A stretch of 64,000 bases of DNA. Source: Chytridium lagenaria. Taxonomy: Eukaryota > Chytridiomycota > Chytridiomycetes > Chytridiales > Chytridiaceae. Below the pieces are notes generated by a model. That model ran no database searches and had not been told where the DNA came from. It worked only from the letters and a program-made list of their open reading frames with translations. A program made the position numbers and the translations under genes. The DNA is taken from NCBI GenBank assembly GCA_025449115.1, contig JAHLKC010000038.1, positions 62,001-126,000 on the forward strand, in the 5' to 3' direction. Shown piece by piece: positions 11,223 to 21,939 of this stretch (its first letter is position 1; every line of letters starts with the position of its first letter).

Positions 11223-14200
11223 ATGGGTGACGATGATGTGGACATTCCTGACGCCTTTCCTGCCTCAGGGACTTTTCATTTTGAGCATCATCGTCATCAT
11301 CATGGCAAAGAGAATAGTGCTAGTAGAAGGGTGAATGAGACGAGTGATATGACGCGGGTCATGATGGATAGTTGGGGGAGCAAGTCATGGAGAACAGGTT
11401 CTCGTGGAGGTCTGGGCGATGAAGATGGCGAGCAGGGAGGCTCTTCTAGGGATTTAATGAGAGATCTGGAAGCCTTATCACTGGATCCAATCGAAATGCC
11501 GGTTGAACTTGATGCTGGCAGTCCCCTCCGGCCACCTATGTTTTCGGCGGAACGTCACTACGCCAGAGCACAAGAAAGAGAAAGAACAGCTCCTGCTCGT
11601 CACGAGGAACAGTATGAATCATGGGCATCAGAATCATTGCAATTGGAAACTCTTTTGACGGAAAATACGGATGACGTTTTGATGGAAGGTAACTTTAGAT
11701 TATATTTCCAGTTTAAATACTTATTCTTGCTGTAAAGCCAGACAGCTTCTGAAGAATTGGGTGGATAACGATGCAGTTCCATCATATGACGTCTCGAGTC
11801 GAATCACTACAAAAGAAAAGCCTCGGACAATTGAAGAACTGTTTCTCGTGCCTTCAAGTAGACAAGAAGAGATAAGAGATATAGTTTCAACCGTCGTCTC
11901 TCAATCCCAGGTATCGTCTATATAAATTTGACCATATAGTTTGACATAATTAACATTATCTTCAGAGACAAGACAGCTCATATCGCTCTGGTTTTGATAA
12001 ACCAAGTAATCCTAGATTAGTCATGGAGGCACGTCAGAAAATAGCCAAAGAACGAAGGGAATCCATGGAGAGCAATAGAAGGACAGATTTGGAGGCTAAA
12101 ATCCTAGATAGACAACGACGTCTTGCTCTTGAACGAACTAAAAAGGAAGTTGAGCTTCGGCGGTATCGAAAGGAGATTGACGATAAATGGAGGACGGAAG
12201 TAGCAATGAAAGCAGCAAGGATGAACGTTGAAGCTGATTTGACGGCGAAGCGATCCATGATTATTGAAAGCGTTCGAACTGAAGCTGAGGGTACGAAAAT
12301 GGAGATTATGTGAGTGACTTTATAAGAAGGTCATTGACTGTTAGAGATGATCAAATCAATAAGGAGAAACTAGAAGAGCAAAACTGAAGAGAAGCATGGA
12401 AGAAGAAATTCGAAATCAACGTATACAGGCGAAAGTTTCCGAGCTGGTCACTTTGAAATGTTTAAAGACTTTAGGGGTGAGGCTCATAATTTAAATGAGT
12501 AATAATTCATACTTTTAGACTCATTTTAGTGCTTGGAAAAACCTTATCTTTCAGCAGCATCACAGCATAAAAAAAATTCAGGTTTTTTAACCACTTTCTT
12601 TCTCCACTAAAGTCCAGATGATATCAAATTGGAGGACTCTGAATAGATTCTGGGTGCGTTGGCGAGTGAGCAAAAAAAGGAAGGAGGGGAGGAGGTCAGC
12701 TTTTTAGTGATAGCTTTTTCTAAACATCTACAGGCAAGCTGAAGAAACTGCCCGGATCTTAAAGCTGGAGCATGAGGCCAATCAGCGTGCTTTACGTCAT
12801 TACTGCGGATACCTCTTGTCAAAAGCGATGGTGGGATGGAAAAAATGGGCGCGTCTAGAACGTTGGTATTGCGCCACTTTTAATTTATTTAGATTTACTT
12901 TAACATTCATTATACAGGAGATACTAGGATCATTCGCCAGCAACATGAAGAAAGGTCTCGGAAGATGAAAGCTTTTATGGAACAATTAGAGAAGGCTAAA
13001 ATCGAGGAACGAGAACAAGATCTTGGTTTACGAGAAAACGAATCGCCAGCAATGAATAAAACGAATGGGACGCCGATTTTGAAGTTGAGCCAGAGTTGTA
13101 GTCAATTGAGACACGTTTCGAAAAGTTTACCTGCCTCAAATTCTTTCGGTGCGCACCAACATACAGCTCCTGCAGCAGAACAACATGCTTTGAAAGACTT
13201 GCATGAGATCGAATCTTGCAATCAAGTGACCTTCATACATCCTGTTCCCACGACAGAGCCTGGAGAGAAAGATGCCAATGCGAAACTTGAACAAACTGCA
13301 CCAAAGCCCAAAAAGCTTCGCTCAGCTCGAGATATGGAGCTTATCGAAAGTGAGCCTTTATGTTTATCTGTCTTAATATATAATCAGATATGCAAAAAAG
13401 GGATGAAGAAAGAAAGAAAAGAAAAGAGTTGCTGGAACAAAAACGGAAAGAAAAGCAAGAAATGTTAGAGGTTAGAATACACCACATTCAAATGCGTTAA
13501 AAGTCTAATTTTTTTTCCAAAGAATCAAAAAAGGGAGCAGGAGCGGCTGAAACAAGAGTCTGAGGAAGCAGAAAGACGAAGATATCTGGAACAAAAACTA
13601 GAAGAGCAAAGACTCATTCGAGAGGTAACATCAATATACCTGACCTCTAATATCAACATTTTCAATTCCCCAAAGGCCGAAGACAGAAAAAGAGCAGAGA
13701 AAGAAAAACATCTCTCCCTCATAAAGCAAGCAGACGATCGCTACAAGAAATCGCTATTGAAAAAACGCGGAATAGCTCCATGGCGTGTTTTTACGGCTCT
13801 TCATCGTCAAGATACAGACCGTGCATGCGATTTCCAGCAGTTATGGTCAATAAAGGGTCCGCTGCTGCAATGGTTCCGAAAGACAGAGGATAAATGGAAA
13901 TTGAAAGAACACAACGCAGAGACGTTCAGAAAGAAAAGGTTAATTACAAAGTTTATGAAGATGTGGTTGAATGTAAGTCTATTCGTTACGAGAGAATTTT
14001 AACGAATATTAGACATCTTATGAGTATGAGGCGATGGCAGGCGCAGCATTGCGGATTGCAAAACATAATTCATTAAAGGTGACATTAAAATCTTGGAGGG
14101 AGATTACGAAATGCACCCTTGTTGAAAGATTGAAAAGGGAGCGAATTTTGGAACGCCGGGCGGAAGCGTTTGCAGCAAAGTAAGTCGATGTCATTAGCGG

Positions 14201-14504
14201 GAACCCGAGAATTTATATATTTATGTAGATGCGTCCCAAACGGTATGTCAGAAGATGGGTACGGTATATCGCTCTCGTGAAAGATGAGAAATGGAAAGAA
14301 TATCGCAAACAACAGCTACGAAATAGGGTCAAGGTAATGAGAATTTTTTATTAAGTGAATGTTGTGCTGATACCAGAGTAGGAACTTTTAGAAGTTTCAG
14401 CATTTGAGGAAGCTCTACGACACGAACTTGATGGGTACGGTCGAGGTTCTCTCCTTAACCTTGGAAGTTTTATGGACGAAACGGACATTGACACAACCTC
14501 ATGA
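11223..14504 (+). CDS. CCDC191-like coiled-coil protein (centrosome/basal body type)
   Basis: A long helical protein built from charged coiled coil and Trp-anchored helices. Exon 1 (from the ATG at 11223) is acidic and His-rich, and exon 2 has RQLLKNWVDNDAVPSYDV. A basic coiled coil follows around 12023-12480. Repeated motifs with a conserved Trp come after it: LLSKAMVGWKKWARLE, WRVFTALHRQ, LLQWFRKTEDKWKLKEHN, LKSWREITKC and KRYVRRWVRYIAL. The protein ends with TGA at 14502-14504 after MDETDIDTTS. This layout, an N-terminal RQLLKNW box followed by repeats that resemble Sfi1/centrin-binding helices, is what CCDC191 and related centrosomal proteins show. At least ten small exons are needed. If correct, the gene fits an organism with centrioles and flagella. 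The class call is moderate; exact orthology needs a profile search. Confidence 0.6.
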
Positions 14505-14590
14505 ACCCAGCAAACCTGATTTTTTTTTTTTTTTTTCTTCTCTTTTTTCTTCCTCATGTATATGATTGATAATAAGAAAGGGTATATTTA

Positions 14591-17500
14591 TTACGAAACC
14601 AAAGGCTTTGGCAGAGGTGGCAAGGTTGAGATTAAAATAGAGGAGATAATACTGTAGAGCTTGTCAAAGTCGATAGGCTTGCTAATGTAATGCTCTATAC
14701 CGTTGGAAGAGCTAAAAGATGATTGATGGAAACGCAATCGGAAGGAAAAGAAAGGAATTGAAATGGCGACAAGTAAGAGTCTGAAAAAAAAAAAAAAGGT
14801 GGTGGACCTCACCATTGAGTTTGTATATCTCCCATGACGTTTGCTGTTATCAGTACGGCTGGGAATTTGAAATCCCCGAGTCCTCGTGCAGAGTCATATT
14901 CCCTGTAAAAGTGAGTACTGAGACTAATACGGCGAGAATACCTCATGCTCTTAACGCTTCCAAACCCATCCATTCTTTTTTCATAACCCCGTTGTCAATA
15001 TGCCTTTCAACTAAATAGAAAAGAAAAGAAAAAACAATACCTTGGCTAAAGAATATGAGTCACAAGAAAGAATATCTGCAAGTTACCATGAAAAGATCCG
15101 TAAGTATTAACGAAAATTCCTGATGCGGTTTGGACTGATACATCTCAAAGGCTTCCTGCCCATCATTCGCCATGATACCCGTAAGACCCACATTCTTTAA
15201 AAATTGATTCAACACTTTCAAGTTCACTTCATAATAGATTTAGTTTGACATAAAAACCACCCACGAAAAATCACCTGGATTATCATCGGCCACCAAAACG
15301 TGTATTTTCTTATCTTCAGGAACAAGACGAGCGTATTTAGGCTTCTTCTTTGTCACAGTTTTGTCTAAAACGGTTGTTAGTTGTGACGAAATGGTGAGAG
15401 GACTCACTCGGTACATCCGCTGTCGGTCGAGCAGCAAGAGCTGCATCACTTTCCGAGCCCATTTCCATTTCTAGTACCGACACAATCTTCTCACAAGAAC
15501 CTGAAACAGCCATCAAAGCGGTCTTCAATTTAATAGGTCTTGAAAAAAGCTTTCTAGACCCAGTATCAATCAACCAGGGCTATTCTTTGGAATATTTCTG
15601 AGCTGGGGAGTACTAAAGTAGACCAACGTTCCGAAATTAACAATCGACTTTTCTTTAGCAATAGTCTCCAAGGATTCAATCAACGATGAGGCCTCAAAAA
15701 ATTGACTTGACACGCAAATCACTCTTGTCTTGATGTTTGGCGAGGCATGCGTTTGAAGTAGACTCACGGCTGCGTCGTTCGTGTCTGCGCTATAGACTGC
15801 TTTCACACCAAGCCGTAAAAGCTCCTTAGAGAGATTGTTTCTCGTCATCGTCCACGGACAGACTACAAAGACTTGACCGTCTAAAGCAATTTCGGGTGGA
15901 GCAACGATGGATTAGTCTGAGTGAACTCGATGGAAAATTCAAATGTGCTGCCTTTTCCAAGCTGGCTATTACAGTCAACGCTCCCGCCCATCTCATTCGC
16001 AATGTGTTTACAGATGGCAAGACCTAATCCAGATCCTTCAAACTTTCGTGTCATGGAGTTATCAATCTATGTCAAAAGTTAAAAACACGAGATGGAGGAA
16101 ATTAAGAAACCTGTGAAAACGGTGTAAACAGAAGATCTTTTTTACTTGGATCAAAACCGACTCCAGTGTCGTGGACGGCGAAATGCAGTTTATTGGGTCC
16201 AGTGAGATTGATGTCAACGTAAACTTCGCCTCCAGTTCTTGAGAAAAAAAAAAGATCAGGTTTAACATTAATAAAAACGATCGCTTACTCTGTAAACTTG
16301 ACCGCATTCCCGCAAACTACCCCCACATTAAAATTTTAAATAATGTAATAACTTACTGTTAACAAGAATCTGACGGAGTCTGTTTCTATCTGCAACAATA
16401 TTGAACGGAACGTCGTTCGCAAAAGTATATGAGAGGACTATTAAAGTCAGCCTACTCAACCCCATGTTTTGGTTCTCACCAATATCCTTTTCACCCATTG
16501 TTCCAGAAATCAAATCAAACGTCTCATCAATAAGTTCGTGCAGTACAAATGGTTCAGAGTTAAGCTTAAGTTGCCCAGCCTCGATATTATTCAACTCAAG
16601 AATATCATTCACCACGGTTAACAGCGCATGCGAACTGTATCTAATGGTTTGAACAAAGTCTTGCTGATCTGGAGCGAGTGATGTCTCGGATAGAAATTGG
16701 GACATGCCGCAAATGCTTGATAACGGCGTCCTCAGTTCATGGGACATGTTCGCAAGGAATCTTGTATATCGATTAGACTAACATAACAGAGCTTTAAAAA
16801 AACTTTACCGGCTCTTTGCCTCGCTGACATCTTTAAGCTTAATTTCGAGTTTCTTTTGGTCTAAAAAGAAGCAAAGTTACAGGCGAAAAATAAAACAAAA
16901 AGATCAACAAACCATCAATATCAGTCAAAGCTCCTAAAACCTGTACAGATAAGATGTTAAACGTGTTTTAACGAAAACTATCGTTACCTTCATTCCCTCA
17001 CTATCTTCACACGTGACAGCCCTAAAAATGTGCCACTTATATTCTCCCGAAACTGAACCAATACGAATTTCCATCTTTGCGTGTCCGTCTTCCACAATCT
17101 GTCCAAAGAATCCCTCCACAAAATTTCCCAACAAAGCAGCATCATCCGGATGAACAGCATTCTTCCACTGCATCCCCAACGAACTTTCCAAATCCATGCC
17201 AGTCAGTTGAGTCCAACCTTGATTTGCAAAAAGGAGGGTTCCATCTCTCGTACACGTCACAACAATGTGGGGGACAGTTTGAGCTAAAAGTCGGTACTTT
17301 CTTTCACTCGCTTCAACTTCCATGTGATTCACTCTCTCCTCTTCACTTCGTTTCTTTTCCGTGATATCAGTGACAACTCCATACCAGATGATACCGCCGT
17401 CATCGACAGGCTTGATTTTTGCGAAAACCCAACGATAGTGGCCTGTAGCATATCAGAGGAGATTGTTTTTTTTGCATCGAGCCCCCGTACCTTCATGGTT

Positions 17501-18499
17501 TTTCAAACGATATTCTTTCTGTTATGGAAAAAAATAATGATTTAAGTAACTACGTTCTATAGCAGACTTTTAATAAATACCTCAAACGGACTCTTGGTAT
17601 TCAGCGATTGATTCCACATACTAAAAACCCCAGCTGCATCATCTGGATGCAAATATTTCGTCCTAAATAACATCAACGTCTTGAAATCCAACCAGTCCAC
17701 GCCCTACCATCCGAATTTCAGAATCTCACTTTTATTCACCCCATAAAAATCCGCCGTGGTTTGATTGATGTAAGTCGCTTGCCCCGTCGTAGCATCGCAA
17801 ACAAAAACATGGCAATCCACGTTTTCGATAATCTGCTCATACTCGTTCATGTAACTCGCATTACGAAAGCCAAGGGTGATAAAGGACGCCAATGTATCAA
17901 GCATGTGGAATATTTGCTCGTCACGATTAAAATCACATCGTATGCGCATGCAAATCATCCCCAAGATATCCCCCGGTTGACCATCATTTCTGTAATCGAC
18001 TTCGCCACTCTTATTAAACGTCACAGACCCCGCGGCCTCCTCCGGAACTCTAAGCGGAACAAGAATATACTTGTTCTCAGGTATCGAGATGGACACATCA
18101 TCCAAACTTTGAAGTGAATCCGGTTCCGAGAACGTTTCCACCCAAACGCTCTTTGCTTTCTGCAACGGTGACACGGTTGTCGCCTTTTGAAGCTTCTCTA
18201 GAATCTTGTCAACCCGTTCTGGTATCTGAGAGCATCCGTTGGTCGAGGCTGCTGCTTGAATCGCGTTTCTTAACTTGATTTCGGTTTGTCGGCCAATGAT
18301 GCATCCAACTCCTCGAACCCAAGCTGCCCTGATACTTGTGTTTTGGGTCAGACTCACAAAGTATCCAAAGTCTGGGTCCGAGCCTGGTGCTAGGTCACCG
18401 CATAGAGACGCCACAGCATCAAAGGAAAGTGTCTAGAAACGGTTGTATGGATAATCGCGTGTTGACGAGGAGAGCCGCCGACAGTAGCTTTTGATACAT
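14591..18499 (-). CDS. Hybrid histidine kinase: GAF, PAS, PAS, HisKA, HATPase, pseudo-receiver, receiver
   Basis: Two-component sensor kinase. In order from the N-terminus: a GAF-like sensor region around 17890-18410; a PAS repeat around 17580-17840 (CHVFVCDATTGQATYINQTT); a second PAS/PAC at 16990-17290 (GTLLFANQGWTQLTG); and a phosphoacceptor H-box MSHELRTPLSS at 16720-16747. The ATPase domain follows, with N box NRLRQILVN near 16375, DTGVGFDP near 16160 and GSGLGLAICKHIANEMGG near 16000. Next is a receiver-like domain (15570-15890) without the usual phospho-Asp. The final receiver runs from HVLVADD through LILTDLFM to HYISKPIDF near 14680, with the phospho-Asp and Lys in place. Stop TAA at 14591. 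One-base frameshifts are likely near 15905 and 18430. The proposed start at 18499 (MYQKLLSAALLVNTRL) depends on the second one, so the N-terminus is provisional. No membrane segment is seen, so it is probably cytosolic. Confidence 0.9.
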
Positions 18500-18592
18500 G
18501 GCGTACAGTATGAGGAATCTAAAGGCTTTCGATACTGGCACTACTCTTATTAATATAGTATAGTTCAGATCGTTCTATAAGAGCCATATAAA

Positions 18593-18862
18593 ATGAGTGG
18601 CTCCGGATATATATACTCCCAATCGATTCAAAGTGGAGTACAATGGAATCCCAATCCTTTTGCTTATAACATGGTGGAAAGAAATTGTCGCTCACGAGTC
18701 TCTCAGTATACCAGCAGCAACCACCTCTATCCTCATAAATTACCTGTTCCTCCGGAAAATAATTGTCGCTCACGAGTCGCTCAATTTACCGACAGCAACC
18801 GCCTCTATCCTCATAAATTGCCTGTTCTCCCGGAAATAGATATTCGTCAGCAACATTCTTAA
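18593..18862 (+). CDS. Small ORF (89 aa) made largely of a 26-residue tandem repeat
   Basis: ATG at 18593, stop TAA at 18860. The product has no recognisable family. Residues about 31-56 and 57-82 are two copies of a 26-residue unit with the core NCRSRV(S/A)Q(Y/F)T(S/D)SN(H/R)LYPHKLP. The DNA period is exactly 78 bases, so the frame is kept. The copies differ at roughly nine positions, including several amino-acid changes (Tyr/Phe, Ser/Asp, His/Arg). There is no signal peptide or membrane segment; Pro, Arg and Asn are abundant. The ATG lies 94 bases from the proposed start of the divergently transcribed histidine kinase. It may be a genuine short gene or a chance ORF over a duplicated segment. 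Repeat evidence is firm; translation is unproven. Confidence 0.4.
   Translation: MSGSGYIYSQSIQSGVQWNPNPFAYNMVERNCRSRVSQYTSSNHLYPHKLPVPPENNCRSRVAQFTDSNRLYPHKLPVLPEIDIRQQHS
18683..18838 (+). repeat. Two-copy 78-bp tandem repeat
   Basis: Copies at 18683-18760 and 18761-18838 start AATTGTCGCTCACGAGT and share the block CTCTATCCTCATAAATT. Identity is roughly 85-90 percent by eye. The period is a multiple of three and lies inside the small ORF. Confidence 0.9.
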
Positions 18863-19329
18863 CCACCAGAAGAACGCAATTAAACGCAATTTAACATTGA
18901 TAACAATCATCTTTTTTTTCATTAAACGCAATTTAACATTGATAATAATCATCTTTTTTTTCCTTCAAAGATATTCTTTTAATGTTGACTCTTGAGGTGA
19001 TCATAAGATTCCCCCTCAACGCATAAATATACGAGAAGAAGAAAAAACAGAAAGGCTCAACAGGAATTTGTTATCCGCTCAAGTAATGTGTTCAAATGGC
19101 TTTGCAACAAAATACGTCGGCCAGACATGAAAGAAACATCAAATACAGACGAAAAGAGAAAGACATAAAAAATGATTGAGGCTTGCGGCTGCCAAAAATA
19201 CAGCCGAAGAAGATAACAAACGGTGAAAAAAGGCATTGAGGAGAAACAAACAAAGGCGGAAAAAGAAAAGAAACAATGGCGCAAAGTGGGCAAAGATGCC
19301 CAATACACTGCTATCAGATAAGTTTATCT
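18863..19329. other. Spacer holding a second tandem duplication
   Basis: 467 bases between the stop of the small ORF and the stop of the convergent methyltransferase gene. It begins with the 42-bp duplication and is otherwise A-rich, with no supported gene. Both flanking genes end here, so terminators and 3' UTRs are expected. Confidence 0.4.
18879..18960. repeat. Two-copy 42-bp tandem repeat, nearly identical
   Basis: Units at 18879-18920 and 18921-18960 both start ATTAAACGCAATTTAACATT and end in a T8 run. They differ at about one internal base plus the junction, so the duplication is recent. Confidence 0.9.
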
Positions 19330-20895
19330 TCAAGCCTTGAGCCTCCTGGACAAGAATTTAGACCTGTCGAAAGAGTTCAAGTTCTTGTGAAGAACAATCT
19401 GGTAGCAAGTGGCGCTGCCCTGGCGGGCAATGATGGTAGACCAGGCAAGGAAGACCTTGAAAAAAATAAAACATCAATAATTAGGAACCCACGACGGAAA
19501 CAATCGAAAAAACATAAAGTGTAAACTCACCTCCCAAACGCGGAACCAGCGTGACCCATATTTATCAATGATCTTGTCCTTGTTCTTCATCCAGTTCAAG
19601 TACCAGCGGTAGATAGTAGAGGAGTAGTGAACACCAATGGTGTCAACGTTAAGGCATTCGTAACCAGCGCGTTCGACCTGCTCCAACACCCAGTTGAGGG
19701 GGGCAGAGGCATCAGCACCAGGAAGACATACTTGGCCATAAACAGCTGTGAAACATGTTAACACACTAATAAAATTAGATCAAGGGCTACTTACACCCCA
19801 CATCAAGTCCTCGTATTGCCAGGCACGACGGAGACCAGCGATCTGAAGGAAGAAGAGACCGTCATCCTCAAGAAGGTCCTTGACCTGGTGAAGGAAATCT
19901 TGGAACTTGCGAACACCGACGTGCTCAGCCATCTCGAGACAGGTGATTTTGTCAAACTTTTGGCGGGGGATATCACGGTAGTCCATGCAGAGAATGTTGA
20001 CCTTGTCGCCAACACCGTTCTCCTGGGCCTTGTTCATACCCACTGGGTCTGGTTGCGACCAAGAGTGACACCGGTGACGGTGGCGCCCTGCTTGGCAGAG
20101 TGGACGGCGAGGGTTCCCATCCACATCCAATGTCAAGGTGACGGTCACCCTTCTTGAGCTGAATCTTTTCAGTAACAAGGTCGAGCTTGTTCTGCTGGAG
20201 TTGCTCAAGGGTCTCGCCAGAGTTAGGGTCAGTGATAATGCCAGAGGTGTAGATCATCATGGGGCCAACTGATGGGGGAGGGATGTGAAGGTTAGAATAA
20301 AACGCGAGGAAGAAACCAAGAGGGAAGATAAAACTTACGGAACCAGTTGTAGAAATCATCTCCACGTCATAGTGCTCGCGAACCTGGTCCTCATCCTGCT
20401 TCTTTGAGTGCCAGAGAGTCTCGGGATCCACTGGGTAAGGAAAAACTTGGCCTGGCTGAAGGTGAAGTAGAAAGACGCCCAGTCGTAACGCGCCTCAAGG
20501 GTTTCGAGCAAGTCGGTGCCCTCCTTCAAGTCAATCTGACCGTCAAAGTAAGCCTCGAACCATGTCTCAATGGGGAGCTTGCTGTGGCCAGAGAACTTGG
20601 CCTTGAGAGCAGCATCCTTGACAACAAAGTATTCCTCAACGGGCTTGTTAGGAAGACCCTTTTGCGGACGGATCGGACGAGAGATCGTGGTGTAGTAGAG
20701 GTTGTATCCCGCAAAGGTAGGAAGGGCGAGGATCACGGCAACGACGGGGTACCAGGCGAGGGGAATGCCGAGAAGAAGGACAACAGCAAGGGGCGCGACG
20801 AGGATCGCACTGAAAAGCTGTCTGTTGGAGAAAGTCTCTGAACCCGCACCCTCAACCGGGAAGGGTGCAGGCTTGACGGCGTACTTTGTCGTCAT
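19330..20895 (-). CDS. Sphingolipid C9-methyltransferase, interrupted by five one-base frameshifts
   Basis: SAM-dependent methyltransferase that adds the C9 methyl branch to the sphingoid base of fungal glucosylceramide, in the ER. It belongs to the cyclopropane-fatty-acid-synthase superfamily. Start ATG at 20893-20895. Two hydrophobic segments near the N-terminus (FSAILVAPLAVVLLLGIPL and the stretch after it) anchor it. Family motifs follow: SKLPIETWFEAYFDG, REHYD, MMIYTSGII, the SAM-binding HLDIGCGW, LCMDYRDIP, CLEMAEHVG, FLQIAGLRRAWQ, PGADASAPLNWV and, in the last exon, ATCYQIVLHKNLN. Stop TGA at 19330-19332. Reading frames break near 20424, 20366, 20116, 20039 and 19721; each is repaired by one extra base at a G or C. 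Every conserved motif survives on the two sides of each break, so sequencing indels are more likely than a pseudogene. Three introns are visible. Confidence 0.88.
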
Positions 20896-21173
20896 TGCGA
20901 TCAAGTCTCTGTCGAGAAGAGATCGCAGTTGAACAAGTTTGGTGGTGGTGGTGGTAAAGAGAGTAAGAGTAGGTCCTGAGGGGAAGAACGACGAGTCTCC
21001 CTTTTTGAATGATTTTTTTTTTTCTTGTCTGTTCCTCCCTTTTTATAAAAATTAAAATTCGCCGTATGTAATATATTATTATTTTAATGAATTGTCCCCC
21101 AAATAATTCAGAGCAATAGAGTGTTACACATAACTCACACTCACACACACACACAAGTGACAATTATTTAACC

Positions 21174-21175
21174 TT

Positions 21176-21222
<47 letters not shown>

Positions 21223-21224
21223 TT
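21174..21224. repeat. TTTA tetranucleotide microsatellite, about 12 units
   Basis: An almost perfect run of TTTA units in the upstream region of the sphingolipid methyltransferase gene. Confidence 0.95.
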
Positions 21225-21627
21225 GCTGTTGTTCCCAAAAATAAATATTACAAAAAATAAAAATATAATTCATTAGCACCCTACCTGATATAGCACAAGC
21301 ACCGTAATACAGGTCCTTTAGAATTTATTATTTATTTATTTTATGATAAATAAATAAATATGAGGAATAACATAGAGGAATGAGAGGCTAGGTATTTAAT
21401 AATAAGGAATAAGGATGATTGATGGATGATCTTGGTAGGTAGGTCAGTGTTTATTATATCAGTATATAATTAAATAAATAAATAAAGACTCCACTAATAA
21501 ATATACTGTCGGTCAGTTGGTGAGTTGTGACGATTATTATTAAATAGACTCGCCAATCACTTGTGGTTCCAATCAATTATTATAAATATATATGGACACT
21601 AAATAATAATTTAAAAATAGTCTCGGC

Positions 21628-21690
21628 TCTTCTCTCTCTCTCTCTCTCTTGTCTCTGATTCAATTTATTTTATTTTATTTTATTTTATTC
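21628..21690. repeat. TC dinucleotide tract followed by TTTTA repeats
   Basis: A run of about 11 TC units at 21628-21650 is followed by five or so TTTTA units at 21664-21690, upstream of the unknown plus-strand gene. Confidence 0.9.
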
Positions 21691-21939
21691 AATTATAACT
21701 TTAAACATGTCCACTTTCGGACATCCAACATATTAAGTCCCAAGAACAGAGAACCTTCTACGTGTTCTGAGCCATTCTGGAATCAACGGACAACATCAAC
21801 AACAACAACAACAAATGAATAAATATCTATTATCGGTTATAAATCATATATCCAGATAATTGAAATACATACATACATTTAGGGGGCAGGATAGAACCCT
21901 TCTTTCTGAACATCTATCATTTTCTACTTTCTTGTCGGT

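Larger units (their letters stand above)
20896..21939. other. Microsatellite-rich divergent intergenic region
   Basis: About 1 kb between divergent genes. It is very AT-rich and holds several simple repeats: CA near 21140-21155, a long TTTA tract, AAATA stretches near 21330-21360 and 21470-21485, a TC tract, TTTTA repeats and ACA repeats near 21796-21811. No ORF is supported. Core promoters of both neighbours must lie at its two ends. Confidence 0.6.
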
